NCBI GenBank assembly: GCA_964628985.1
Contig: CAZVNJ010000008.1
Coordinates: 6,968-70,967 of the forward strand
Direction of reading: 5' to 3'
Source: SURF-43 sp964628985
GTDB taxonomy: Bacteria > Chloroflexota > Dehalococcoidia > UBA2979
DNA length: 64,000 nucleotides
Shown here: one piece after another, positions 43,566 through 51,568 of the stretch
Numbering within the stretch: the stretch's first letter is position 1
How the letters are laid out: each line of letters opens with the position of its first letter
Translations under genes and position numbers: made by a program
The notes under the pieces: generated by a model
What the model was told of the DNA's origin: nothing
The model's input: the letters and a program-made list of their open reading frames with translations, nothing else
Database searches by the model: none

Positions 43566-44603
43566 CTAGGCCATCGTCCGGCGTCGCTGGACCTCCACGG
43601 CGGCGACTACGGCGGCCGCAGCCAGCCGCGCCTCAGCAAAGACGCCCGGGAGCCTGCCCAGGGTCACACCCGCCGTCCGGGCACGCCCCGCCTCCGGTGT
43701 CGATGGGATTTCACCGATCTGCGCGACCGCGCGTTCCAGCCGGTCTAGTGCCTCACGCCCCACGGGCCGGCCGTTGCGGTGGTTGCGATTGAACGACCGG
43801 AGTACCTCGGAGGCCGTGGCGGCGGGCAGGAGATCGGACAGTGTCTCGGTCGCGAGGTGGGTAACGCGCCGGAAGTGTGCCCGGTAGGCCCGTTCGTACG
43901 CCACCCGCCAGTCCAGCGCCCGAGCATGCGCCTCTTCCCAGCCCGTCGGGTCGGCGAAGTAGCGCAACGGCGTGAGCCGCTCGAGGACGGCGCGACGTGC
44001 CTCTGCGAGCGCCACGGTGTCCCCCTCGGGCCACACATCCGCCTCCTCTACGAAAGCGATGAGCGCAAGGGCGTCCTCTTCGCCGGCCTCGGCCATCCGC
44101 TCCGCGAGCACCGCGCGGGCGAAGTGTTCGGGCGACCGCCACGCGATGCGCAACCAGCGGTCGAAGCCGTCACGGCCCTCCTCGCCCAGCGGCGCGAACT
44201 GGCCACCCCGGCGTCGCGCAAACGCCGTCAGCATCTCGCGGGCCTGCGGGCCGGGCGGACACGGCGGGTGGGGCGGGCAGAACGCCTGGAAGCCGGCCAC
44301 GACGTAGTCCGAAGCCAGCGCGCCCGGGGCTCGGTGGTACGGGGAGCGGAGCCACGCGCGCGCGGCCAGCGAGGCCACCTCGTCCTCCTCAACGGCGTCA
44401 GGGTCGTCCGCGAGCGCAACGAGCCAGCCGGGGAGGCCCGGTGGGGCGGGCTCGGGACAGATCACCACGCGGGCATCCGCCACCCCGACGGCCGGCGGGA
44501 TTGCGAAGTTCTCGTCCCACACCCGCGCAATGGCCACCTCCACGGCGTAGGCCGTGCCGAACGGGTCAGCGAAGAAGCGGCGCTGAATCGGCGGCGACTC
44601 CAT
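43566..44603 (-). CDS. Protein of unknown function (345 residues)
   Basis: I do not recognise this protein. The first part (about 1-70) is beta-rich and acidic, the next segment (about 70-130) contains a proline/cysteine patch (FCPPHPPCPPGP), and the remainder is strongly helical with several Arg/Glu-rich amphipathic helices, ending in an Ala/Val-rich helix. No signal peptide or membrane segment is clear. It converges with the CCAEP-tail radical SAM gene (16-base gap) and follows the HDOD gene by 50 bases on the same strand, so it may be co-transcribed with HDOD. A functional link to the radical SAM protein is possible only by proximity. Confidence 0.65.
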   Translation of the reverse strand: MESPPIQRRFFADPFGTAYAVEVAIARVWDENFAIPPAVGVADARVVICPEPAPPGLPGWLVALADDPDAVEEDEVASLAARAWLRSPYHRAPGALASDYVVAGFQAFCPPHPPCPPGPQAREMLTAFARRRGGQFAPLGEEGRDGFDRWLRIAWRSPEHFARAVLAERMAEAGEEDALALIAFVEEADVWPEGDTVALAEARRAVLERLTPLRYFADPTGWEEAHARALDWRVAYERAYRAHFRRVTHLATETLSDLLPAATASEVLRSFNRNHRNGRPVGREALDRLERAVAQIGEIPSTPEAGRARTAGVTLGRLPGVFAEARLAAAAVVAAVEVQRRRTMA

Positions 44604-44653
44604 CGAAGCTCCGTTCCAGTGACCCGTGAGAGGGGCGTCCGTCGAGGAGGTCC

Positions 44654-45505
44654 CTACGCGACAGCCACGTGGTCCAGAAAGAGCGCGGCGCGGTCAAGCA
44701 CTCCGCGCCAACCGCCAGCCTGCTCCAGCGCCGAGCCCACACGAGGCGTGGCCCAGAGGGGGGCTGGCGCCTCAAGACGCGCATCCGCGCCATCGCTCTC
44801 ACCTCGCGCCAGTGCATAGGCACGAGCCTCGCGCACGAGCGCTGCGAGGGAGGCGCGGTCAGGGCGTTCGGTGTCGGCGGCCGCTGCCGCATCGCAGAGG
44901 GCGGTCGGGAAGCCCCATGCCCGCACGATCGTCCGTGCGAGACTGGCGTCGGTGTACCCAAGCAGTCGCAGCTGCTGCTCCACCAGCGGGACGCCATCGC
45001 GCTGGGCAGCAGCGAGGGCGCGTGCGAAGTCGTCGGGGCGCCGCTCGGCCAGGGCAAGGCGGCCGACGCCATGCAACACCCCACCGATGAACGCGGTGTC
45101 GGTATAGGCACCCTCCGCACGCGCGAGGACCTCCGCCAGCAGGCCGACGATCACGGAGAAGCGCCACACGGCGCGTCGGTCCAGGACGTCATCCGGCGGC
45201 CGGGCTTGCGCCTGGGCGAGGCAGCAGGCGAGGGCTGCCGAGCGCACTGCGCGGAACCCGAGGAACACCACCGCGTCCCGCACGGTGGAGATCCGCCGGG
45301 GGAACCCGAAATACCGGGAGTTCGCCAGCCGGAGCACATGTCCCGTGAGCGCGGGGTCGGACGCGATCGCCTGACTGAGTTCGTGCGCCGAGAACCGGTC
45401 GAACTCTCCGACCTCAAGGACCCGCAGGGCGACCAGGGGGAGGGGCCGGCGGGCGGCCTCGGTGGAGATGGAGAGCAGGTCGGACGGCTGGGGTTCCGCG
45501 ACCAT
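44654..45505 (-). CDS. HDOD domain signalling protein
   Basis: A 283-residue protein dominated by one HDOD domain (about 18-210). The typical start LPLVALRVLEVGEF, LSQAIASDPALTGHVLRLANSRYFGFPRRISTVRDAVVFLGFRAVRSAAL and LHGVGRLALAE regions are present. HDOD domains resemble HD phosphohydrolases but lack the metal-binding HD pair and act in signalling, often linked to c-di-GMP, chemotaxis or DNA competence. The C-terminal 70 residues are less conserved. It lies 117 bases downstream of the EVIWDL peptide gene on the same strand; a hairpin between them may separate the transcripts. Confidence 0.88.
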   Translation of the reverse strand: MVAEPQPSDLLSISTEAARRPLPLVALRVLEVGEFDRFSAHELSQAIASDPALTGHVLRLANSRYFGFPRRISTVRDAVVFLGFRAVRSAALACCLAQAQARPPDDVLDRRAVWRFSVIVGLLAEVLARAEGAYTDTAFIGGVLHGVGRLALAERRPDDFARALAAAQRDGVPLVEQQLRLLGYTDASLARTIVRAWGFPTALCDAAAAADTERPDRASLAALVREARAYALARGESDGADARLEAPAPLWATPRVGSALEQAGGWRGVLDRAALFLDHVAVA

Positions 45506-45540
45506 CAGGCTTGCCGATCTACCGGACGCGGACAGAGGGC

Positions 45541-45561
45541 CGGGCGGAGGCGGACCGCCCG
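45541..45561 (-). terminator. Candidate hairpin after the peptide gene
   Basis: A 7-bp inverted repeat, CGGGCGG (45541-45547) with CCGCCCG (45555-45561), loop of 7 bases, lies between the 33-codon peptide gene and the HDOD gene. It could end or attenuate the short peptide transcript. There is no U-tract, so the call is weak. Confidence 0.35.
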
Positions 45562-45622
45562 ACCCTCGCGGCTGCGATCCCGTAGTGGCGGTACGCAGCC
45601 GGCGTCCAGATGCGAGTGGGGA

Positions 45623-45724
45623 CTAGAGGTCCCAGATCACTTCCGCGAGCGCCGGTGCGGCGGTCGCGACGAAGGCGGCGGCGGCGAGGGCGGTGGCGAC
45701 GGTGGTGGTGATGATGCGGCGCAT
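45623..45724 (-). CDS. Secreted peptide precursor (mature peptide EVIWDL)
   Basis: A 33-residue precursor: MRRII at the N-terminus, a Thr/Ala/Val hydrophobic core, and a signal peptidase I site ATAAPALA before EVIWDL and the TAG stop. Cleavage would release a six-residue peptide; there is no lipobox cysteine. GGGGAG lies 7-8 bases before the ATG, and nearly every third codon position is G or C, which supports translation. It is 133 bases downstream of a STAND/BTAD regulator gene on the same strand and is preceded by tandem 11-bp direct repeats of SARP type. It may be a secreted signal, or a small effector like AfsS. I know no named family for it. Confidence 0.7.
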   Translation of the reverse strand: MRRIITTTVATALAAAAFVATAAPALAEVIWDL

Positions 45725-45777
45725 AACGATTCTCCCCTGCTGCGGCTGTCGCCGCGTCGTTGCTCGATGGCAGGAGA

Positions 45778-45813
45778 ACCGTACGAGGAGGCCTCTTACC
45801 AGCCTCTCACCAG
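45778..45813 (-). promoter_or_regulatory. SARP/AfsR-type promoter candidate for the peptide gene
   Basis: Reading the minus strand, two tandem 11-bp repeats (45813-45792) are followed by exactly 8 bases and then TACGGT (45783-45778), which fits the TANNNT -10 of high-GC bacteria. In characterised SARP targets such as the AfsR-controlled afsS promoter, 11-bp-spaced direct repeats overlap the -35 and end 8 bp before the -10. The expected start site lies about 45 bases before the peptide ATG. Match of the -10 is only partial. Confidence 0.55.
45792..45813 (-). repeat. Tandem 11-bp direct repeat
   Basis: On the minus strand CTGGTGAGAGG (45813-45803) is followed with no gap by CTGGTAAGAGG (45802-45792): one mismatch in 11. 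It lies in the 133-base gap between the regulator and the peptide gene. Confidence 0.9.
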
Positions 45814-45857
45814 ATTGTGAAGTTGAGCGCAAAAGCCGCATTGCGCGATGCATAGAT

Positions 45858-48800
45858 TCAGCGGCCCCGCCCTCGGCGGCTCGGAGGAGGGTCGTCGGGG
45901 TCGTCGAGCGCCTCGCCCGAAAGCACCCGGTCGTACAGGGTTCGGAGACGGGCCGACGGCCGGGCGCCCAGCTCGTCACGCAGACCGTCGGAGAGGCGCC
46001 GGTACGCCCTCGCCGCTTGATCCAAATCCTGCCGGCGCGCATGGGCCTCCATCACGCGGTAGGTCGCGTCCTCGTTGAGTGGATCCACGTCGATGACACC
46101 CTGGGCCATCCGCACTGCCTCGGCCGGGTCGCCGCGCGTCAGGGCTGCCTGCGCGAGCGCCAGCATGCTCGTCAGGTACATGTCCTGGTAGCGCTCCCGC
46201 GCCTCTTCGACCCACTCGGACTCCAGCCCGGCCGCGAACGGCCCGCGGTACAGCCCGACCGCCCGGGCGAGGCCGTCCACCCACTCCTGACTCCAGGGCT
46301 CCACACGCTCCGTGGAACGGGCGATTTCGTCGAACTCCGCAGCGTCGTACCACACGTCGAACTCCGGGTTGACTTGGTAGCCCCCGCTCGACTGGATCAC
46401 GACCTGGGGGTGTATGGCCCGACGCAGGCGGTAGAGCGTCGTGTGGAACGTGCTGTTCAGTTGGCGAGGGGAAATGTCCGGCCAGAGTCCAGCGGCGATT
46501 TCCTCCTTACGCAGCGGCCTCCGATTCTGGAGCAGGAAGAACAGCAACTCCTTGGCCCGCTCGCTCCGCCACTCGAGATCGGGAATGTCCCGTCCGTCTA
46601 CCACCACCCGAGGGGTCCCAAACGCCTCGGCCCGGATCCGCAAGGAGCCAGGCGCGGATGGTTCCTCCGGCGCGGGCGGGCGGAGACGGTCCGCCAGTCG
46701 TCGATAGTAGTCACCCGCCATCCGGCGGGCGGCGGCGTGCTCGATGACATCCGCCACCTGGCGTGCCTCCGCGACGAGGAACTGGTCGTACCCCAACTCC
46801 TCTGTGATCTGATGGACACGCACAAGGTGCTGAGCCACCTCGCCTCGTCTGCGGCCGTGGTAGCAGGCAGCTGCCAGGAGCAAACGGCCAGACGCCTGCT
46901 CACGCCGGGCACCGCACTCATCGGCCGCCGCCACACCGGCCTCGAGCATCGGAATAGCGTCCTGTGGCTGGCCTTCGGCAAGCAATGTGGCGCCGATACC
47001 GATGCGGAAGCGGGCCTGATAGAGCAGCGCGCCCGATTGCTCGGCAGAGCGCAGCCCGTGATCTAACAGTGTGCGTGCCCGCGCCAGTTCACCCCGCTCC
47101 CGGTAGCACATGGCCAAGCCGTGAGTGGCACCGAGGATCAGCGGCGTGTCGTCCACTTCCTGCGCTTCGTGAATGGCGATCGTGTAGAGCGTCGTCGCCG
47201 CTTCGAGCCGTCCCATGTCACGCTCGACGGTCGCGAGGCCTTCGCGCCCATATGAGGCATACCGCTGCTGCCCGATCTGTGCAGCGCGCTCGACTACCAC
47301 CGTGTAGGTGTCCCGGGCGGTCTCCAGTTCACCCAGCATGTGCTGTACGTTTCCCATGTTGTTCATCGTCGCGACCTGCGCCTGTGGTTCCGCGAGCAAT
47401 CGCCAACGCCGCTGCGCGGCGGTGTATTCCGTCATCGCCTCCGCGAGGCGGCCAATCTCGTAGAGGGCGCTCCCAAGCCCGTTATGCGCCTCCGCTGCCC
47501 GATGCTGGTCACCGAGCCGGTCAAACGCGGCTGCAGCGTCAGAGAACCGTTGCTGAGCACCTTCCAGCTGACCGCTCCTGCCCAGCGCTGTGCCTTCCTC
47601 CAGGTCGATCTCCGCGTATAGCGGGTGGTCATCATCCAGGTGCTCGCGGGCGAGGATGCGTGCGCGGCGGCAGGCGGCGATCGCGTCCGCCAGACGGCCC
47701 ATCCCGCGGTGCGCGATGCCTCGGTAGAGCTGCACTCGCACCTTCTGCTCTGGGCCGAGCGGCAGCCGCTCAACTTCGTCCAGCCGCGCAAGGCACTCCT
47801 GGCTGCGCGAAAACTTCGCAGCCAGGCGCGCGCGAGTGATCGCCAGGTCTGCCTCCCGCTCGAGAACTTCGCGAGGCAACCGGTCGATCCAGCCGGCGAG
47901 GGTGCCCCACTCGCCGCGCTGGTAAAGCGCCTCGCGCTGGTCCTCAAGTTCACGCACCACTTCAGGCCAGTCGCGGGCGTCGAGCGAGAGCTCCATCGCC
48001 TCCGCCACCATGCCTCGACGGTGGGCGAGCGCGGCGGCCTGCCTCCGGAGGTCCAGCAGCCGCGCCGGCTGCTCGCGCTCGAGGCGCCCGATGAGATGCT
48101 CACGGAGCAGCGCGTGCATGCGGAACCACTCGGCCGTGTCGCCATAGCCAAGGCGCATCAGGAAGTGGTTCGTCCGCTCCAGGTCGCGAAGCGTGGCCCC
48201 GGCCTGCGGGTCGCCCGTCAGCGACTGCGCAAACTCGAGATCGAAGAGCGGCAGCACGGAGCAGGCGGTCAGCAACTCGAGGTGCCGCGCGTCCAGCCGG
48301 TCCAGCACCTCGCGGTCGATGAACTGATCGAGGATGAAGTCGGACTCCGCGGCGCGCGGTCGGCCAGGCTCGTAGCGGTCCGCAAGGACGGCGAGGGCGG
48401 CGGCCCAGCCGTCGGCGCGGCGCGCGAGCTCCGCCCGAGCCTCCGGATCGTCCACGTGGGACTGGCTCAGGAAGGCGTCCGCCTCGTCGTCCGTGAAAAC
48501 GAGTTCGCGGGCGGCGACCGTAAAGGCGCGGCGTTGGGCGCTCAAACGAGCGAGCGAGGGAAGGGTCGGGAAGGTGCGTGAGAGCAAGAGCACACGCAGG
48601 TTCATGGGCACGTTGCGGATGAGCGTGTCCATGACATCGAGGGCCGCGGGAGCCGCATCCAAGACGTGCAGGTCATCGACCACCAGCACGGCGAGTTCGT
48701 CCACATCCGACTGGATGGTCGCGGCAAACTCGGAGACCAGCGCCCCGGCGGCCTGCGGTGCCGCGCCCGCGCGCAACCGCTCCGAGAGATCTTCAAGCGC

Positions 48801-49124
48801 CGTCGGGAAGCGCTGGCGTATGGCACCGACGAGATCCGCGATCAGCGCGAGCGGGTCCGTGTCACCTCGGTCGAGCGAGAGCCAGACAGCCGGAAGCGCG
48901 GACTCTGCGCACCAGTCGACGGCAAGCGTCGACTTTCCGAAACCGGCCGGAGCGCCGATCACCGTCACTTCGTACTCCACGCTGTCCGTCAGGAGGGCGT
49001 GGAGGCGGTCGCGGCGCACCGTGTCCCCGCGCCGGCGCGGCGGGAGCCACTTGGGAAGCGCGCGGCGAGGCGCAGGACGGCGCGGGGCGTCCGGATGATG
49101 CATGGCATCTGAGATATTCGTCAC
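45858..49124 (-). CDS. STAND ATPase/TPR regulator with C-terminal winged helix and BTAD (AfsR-like, permuted)
   Basis: A 1088-residue cytoplasmic regulator. The N-terminal STAND/MalT-like NTPase has Walker A GAPAGFGKST (57-66) and Walker B LVVDDLHVLD (147-156). A winged-helix-like region and a long array of TPR helices follow (about 350-800; for example LGSALYEIGRLAEAMTEY, MNNMGNVQHMLGELETA). The C-terminus holds an OmpR-type winged helix (about 827-925) and a bacterial transcriptional activator domain (BTAD, about 930-1070), i.e. a SARP module. In AfsR the SARP module is N-terminal, so the order here is reversed; MalT has its DNA-binding domain at this end. TPR or STAND domains usually sense a ligand or partner. 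GTG 49124 is the start; ATG 49103 is an alternative. Confidence 0.9.
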   Translation of the reverse strand: MTNISDAMHHPDAPRRPAPRRALPKWLPPRRRGDTVRRDRLHALLTDSVEYEVTVIGAPAGFGKSTLAVDWCAESALPAVWLSLDRGDTDPLALIADLVGAIRQRFPTALEDLSERLRAGAAPQAAGALVSEFAATIQSDVDELAVLVVDDLHVLDAAPAALDVMDTLIRNVPMNLRVLLLSRTFPTLPSLARLSAQRRAFTVAARELVFTDDEADAFLSQSHVDDPEARAELARRADGWAAALAVLADRYEPGRPRAAESDFILDQFIDREVLDRLDARHLELLTACSVLPLFDLEFAQSLTGDPQAGATLRDLERTNHFLMRLGYGDTAEWFRMHALLREHLIGRLEREQPARLLDLRRQAAALAHRRGMVAEAMELSLDARDWPEVVRELEDQREALYQRGEWGTLAGWIDRLPREVLEREADLAITRARLAAKFSRSQECLARLDEVERLPLGPEQKVRVQLYRGIAHRGMGRLADAIAACRRARILAREHLDDDHPLYAEIDLEEGTALGRSGQLEGAQQRFSDAAAAFDRLGDQHRAAEAHNGLGSALYEIGRLAEAMTEYTAAQRRWRLLAEPQAQVATMNNMGNVQHMLGELETARDTYTVVVERAAQIGQQRYASYGREGLATVERDMGRLEAATTLYTIAIHEAQEVDDTPLILGATHGLAMCYRERGELARARTLLDHGLRSAEQSGALLYQARFRIGIGATLLAEGQPQDAIPMLEAGVAAADECGARREQASGRLLLAAACYHGRRRGEVAQHLVRVHQITEELGYDQFLVAEARQVADVIEHAAARRMAGDYYRRLADRLRPPAPEEPSAPGSLRIRAEAFGTPRVVVDGRDIPDLEWRSERAKELLFFLLQNRRPLRKEEIAAGLWPDISPRQLNSTFHTTLYRLRRAIHPQVVIQSSGGYQVNPEFDVWYDAAEFDEIARSTERVEPWSQEWVDGLARAVGLYRGPFAAGLESEWVEEARERYQDMYLTSMLALAQAALTRGDPAEAVRMAQGVIDVDPLNEDATYRVMEAHARRQDLDQAARAYRRLSDGLRDELGARPSARLRTLYDRVLSGEALDDPDDPPPSRRGRGR

Positions 49125-49229
49125 GCCGGCGATGATACGTAGGCGGTCGCCCGTACGCTGCCTGGCAGCAACGAGGACACTGTCCGGTACGCTGGACGGG
49201 CTTCAAGGGCCCCCACGACAGGATCTCCG

Positions 49230-49847
49230 TTGAACGCTGAAGACGAACTCCTTTTCCTCCGGGCGTTTGAGCAGACGGCCGTCACCAAGCCGCAGATCGT
49301 CGCCGACAACGTACTCACGGGGATTTTTCTGACGGACACTCGCTACCGGACCGCCCTGACGGCACTCCTCCTCCAGGAAGCAGTGGAGGCGGGACGCCGG
49401 CTGGCGCTGGTCTGCATCGCCCTTGCCGGTCGAAATATCCCCCCGGCGCGGGCCCTGGCGCGGCCGTTACCCACGCTCGCCGAGTGGCAAGGATTCGCGG
49501 AGGCGGTGGGGGCCTTCGAGGATCCGCGCCAGATCCTCGAGTGGCTGCATGTAGACGGCTCGGCTTCCCAGAGCGCAGAGGAGATGATCGCGTTCGGCGG
49601 GTTCACGCGTCTGAACGCCGCTGTCCGGGTCCTACAGGATGGACCTCCAGAAGTGACCACCGCGCGGAACGAGGATGGCACCGCCGTCCTCGTGGTCCGC
49701 TCCTATTCGGGCTCCGGCGATCGCGCAGAAGCACGCCTGCCCCTGGTAGACGACCAGATCATTGCGCTGGGAGACATGGCGGGCGACTTCGTCGCCTGGA
49801 CGCGAGACTTCCTCGGGGCCTACCTGGACGCCCGCGGCGGGAACTAG
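49230..49847 (+). CDS. Protein of unknown function, mostly helical
   Basis: A 205-residue soluble protein I cannot assign. The N-terminal half is helical (LLFLRAFEQTAVTKPQIVADNV, then YRTALTALLLQEAVEAGRRLALVCIAL) and might pack as a four-helix bundle; the C-terminal half alternates strands and helices (GTAVLVVRSYSGSGDRAEARLPLVDDQIIALGDM). The TTG start has AGGA about 8 bases upstream. It is divergent from the STAND/BTAD regulator (105-base gap), so shared control is conceivable. Its TAG overlaps the stop of the convergent RNA methyltransferase in CTAG. Confidence 0.65.
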   Translation: MNAEDELLFLRAFEQTAVTKPQIVADNVLTGIFLTDTRYRTALTALLLQEAVEAGRRLALVCIALAGRNIPPARALARPLPTLAEWQGFAEAVGAFEDPRQILEWLHVDGSASQSAEEMIAFGGFTRLNAAVRVLQDGPPEVTTARNEDGTAVLVVRSYSGSGDRAEARLPLVDDQIIALGDMAGDFVAWTRDFLGAYLDARGGN

Positions 49848-50695
49848 CCGCCGAGCCCCGCCAGCAGGATGCCGGCTGCGACCGAGACGTTGAGAGACGT
49901 GACGACACTCCCTCGTGGGGGGACTGCGCACACCTCGTCGCAGGACTCGAGGACGAGCCGGCGCAGGCCGGCCTCTTCGTTGCCCAGCACCACCAACCAT
50001 GGTCGGTCGTGTGGCACCTCAGCCAGCGGCTTCGTCGTATGTTCAGAGGTGCCCAGGATCCAGACGCCGGCAGCCTTCGCCGCATCCAACGCCCGACGCA
50101 GGTTCGTGGCCACGGTGTGTGGCACGGCCTCAACGCCACCCGAGGCCACGTCGTAGACCACCGCGGTCAGTGGCGCGGCACGGTCCGCCGTGGTGATGAT
50201 GCCGCGTACCCCGAAGAATGCGGCGGTGCGGAAGATCGCACCAACATTGTGCGGATCCTGCACCCCGTCCAACGCGATCCATCGGTCACCGCCCGCCGCC
50301 TCTTCAAACAACCCGGCCAGCGGCTCCGGCTTTCGTGGGCGCAGGTCCGCCTCCGCCCCGGCACGACCGCCGGACTGCGCCCGCTCGTCCACGCGCGCCG
50401 GGCTCGGCTGGAGCTCGTGCACACGGATGCCGCGTGCCCTGGCCCGCTCGGCGACGTCCCGCCAGCCCTTCGAGGCCGGCTCGCCCGGCAAGCGCACCTC
50501 GAGCACGTCCGCGGGTCGGCTGTCGAGGGCTGCCAGGACGCTGTGCGGATTCCGCAGGACGAGACGGGATGGCCCGCCATCATCCCGAGGTGCCCGGTTC
50601 GGACGGGCCGGGCGGCCGCCGCCCGGCCGGTTCACCGTGGGGCGACCAGCACCGGGTCGAGGCGGGCGCGAGGTGCGATCGGGTCGACGGTTCAT
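49844..50695 (-). CDS. rlmB: TrmH/RlmB-type 2'-O-ribose RNA methyltransferase
   Basis: A SPOUT (alpha/beta knot) methyltransferase of 283 residues. After a basic, disordered Arg/Pro/Gly tail (to about 45) comes the substrate-binding SpoU_sub_bind-like domain (about 45-120) and the SPOUT domain with motif 1 GVQDPHNVGAIFRTAAFFG, motif 2 LVVLGNEEAGLRRLV and motif 3 GSVVTSLNVSVAAGILLAG. It most likely methylates a ribose in 23S rRNA (Gm2251 in E. coli RlmB). ATG 50695 is taken; ATG 50737 in frame would add 14 residues. The basic tail is longer than in E. coli RlmB. Confidence 0.9.
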   Translation of the reverse strand: MNRRPDRTSRPPRPGAGRPTVNRPGGGRPARPNRAPRDDGGPSRLVLRNPHSVLAALDSRPADVLEVRLPGEPASKGWRDVAERARARGIRVHELQPSPARVDERAQSGGRAGAEADLRPRKPEPLAGLFEEAAGGDRWIALDGVQDPHNVGAIFRTAAFFGVRGIITTADRAAPLTAVVYDVASGGVEAVPHTVATNLRRALDAAKAAGVWILGTSEHTTKPLAEVPHDRPWLVVLGNEEAGLRRLVLESCDEVCAVPPRGSVVTSLNVSVAAGILLAGLGG

Positions 50696-50794
50696 CCTCG
50701 CACGGTACGTCGTGAATCCAGCGCCGTCGCGTGTCATTAATCGATCACAACTCGCGGGTGGCCAGGTGCCATGATCTGGCCCGGGGAGGGACCA

Positions 50795-51523
50795 ATGGAA
50801 ATCTTCGGCGAGTTAGAGCGGTTCGCTTCCGAGGTGCTGTACCCCTATCGGGTGCCCATCTCGGCGGTAGGTGCCTTGGCCCTGGCCGCGAGCCTGGCAT
50901 GGGCATGGCGCGCGGGATGGATCAGGCGGGGCCGTGAGTTCATCCGCAGGCGCCCGGCCGCGTCCGCCCTCGCGACGGTGGCCCTGCTGGCCGTGCTGGT
51001 ACCGGCCGGCAACTACCTCGTGACACCGCTCTGGACCCGAAGCGAGGTGGTGGAGGCCAGTCCCCTCGATGTCGCGGCGTATGCCCGGGAGCAGGACGGA
51101 CGGCCGCAACCGGCCCGGGAAATCGTGGTCGCGCCAACCTCCGAGGCGAAACCGGCGGCCGCCGCGACGGGCTCAACCGCCTTTCAGCCGCGCGTCGTGA
51201 GCCGAGGCGACTGGAAGGGCGCGGACGATTTCCATTTCGCACGCGGACGGGTGGTCGTCATCGAGACCGCACCCGGCCAGCACGTGCTCCGCGTGGAGGA
51301 TTTCTCCGTACGCAACGGGCCTGACCTCTTCGTGATGCTCTCTCCTGCGCCGGACGGATACCGCGAGGGTGCGCTGAAACTCGGGCGGCTCCGTGCCACG
51401 GACGGCGCGTTCAACTACGAGATCCCCCCCGGGACGGATCTCGCACGATTTCAGAGCGCGGTGATCTGGTGCGAGCAGTTCGCCACGCTCTTTGGGACGG
51501 CAACGCTGGCAAAGAATCCCTGA
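50795..51523 (+). CDS. Membrane protein with extracytoplasmic DM13 domain
   Basis: A 242-residue protein with two hydrophobic segments (about 23-41 and 57-75) and a C-terminal DM13 domain (about 140-240). In DM13 the strands LRVEDFSVRNGPDLFVMLSP and YEIPPGTDLARFQSAVIWCEQFATLFGTATL are diagnostic, including the nearly invariant Cys in WCEQF. DM13 is an electron-transfer or redox-associated domain, found with DOMON/cytochrome-type domains in animals and as a membrane-bound unit in bacteria. ATG 50795 is chosen for its GGGAGGG Shine-Dalgarno; an ATG at 50771 is in frame. The secreted unknown protein gene follows after 45 bases. Confidence 0.88.
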   Translation: MEIFGELERFASEVLYPYRVPISAVGALALAASLAWAWRAGWIRRGREFIRRRPAASALATVALLAVLVPAGNYLVTPLWTRSEVVEASPLDVAAYAREQDGRPQPAREIVVAPTSEAKPAAAATGSTAFQPRVVSRGDWKGADDFHFARGRVVVIETAPGQHVLRVEDFSVRNGPDLFVMLSPAPDGYREGALKLGRLRATDGAFNYEIPPGTDLARFQSAVIWCEQFATLFGTATLAKNP

Positions 51524-51568
51524 CGACTCGGGCGGTAGACTGCCCGTACTCCCTCTGGACGGGCACGC

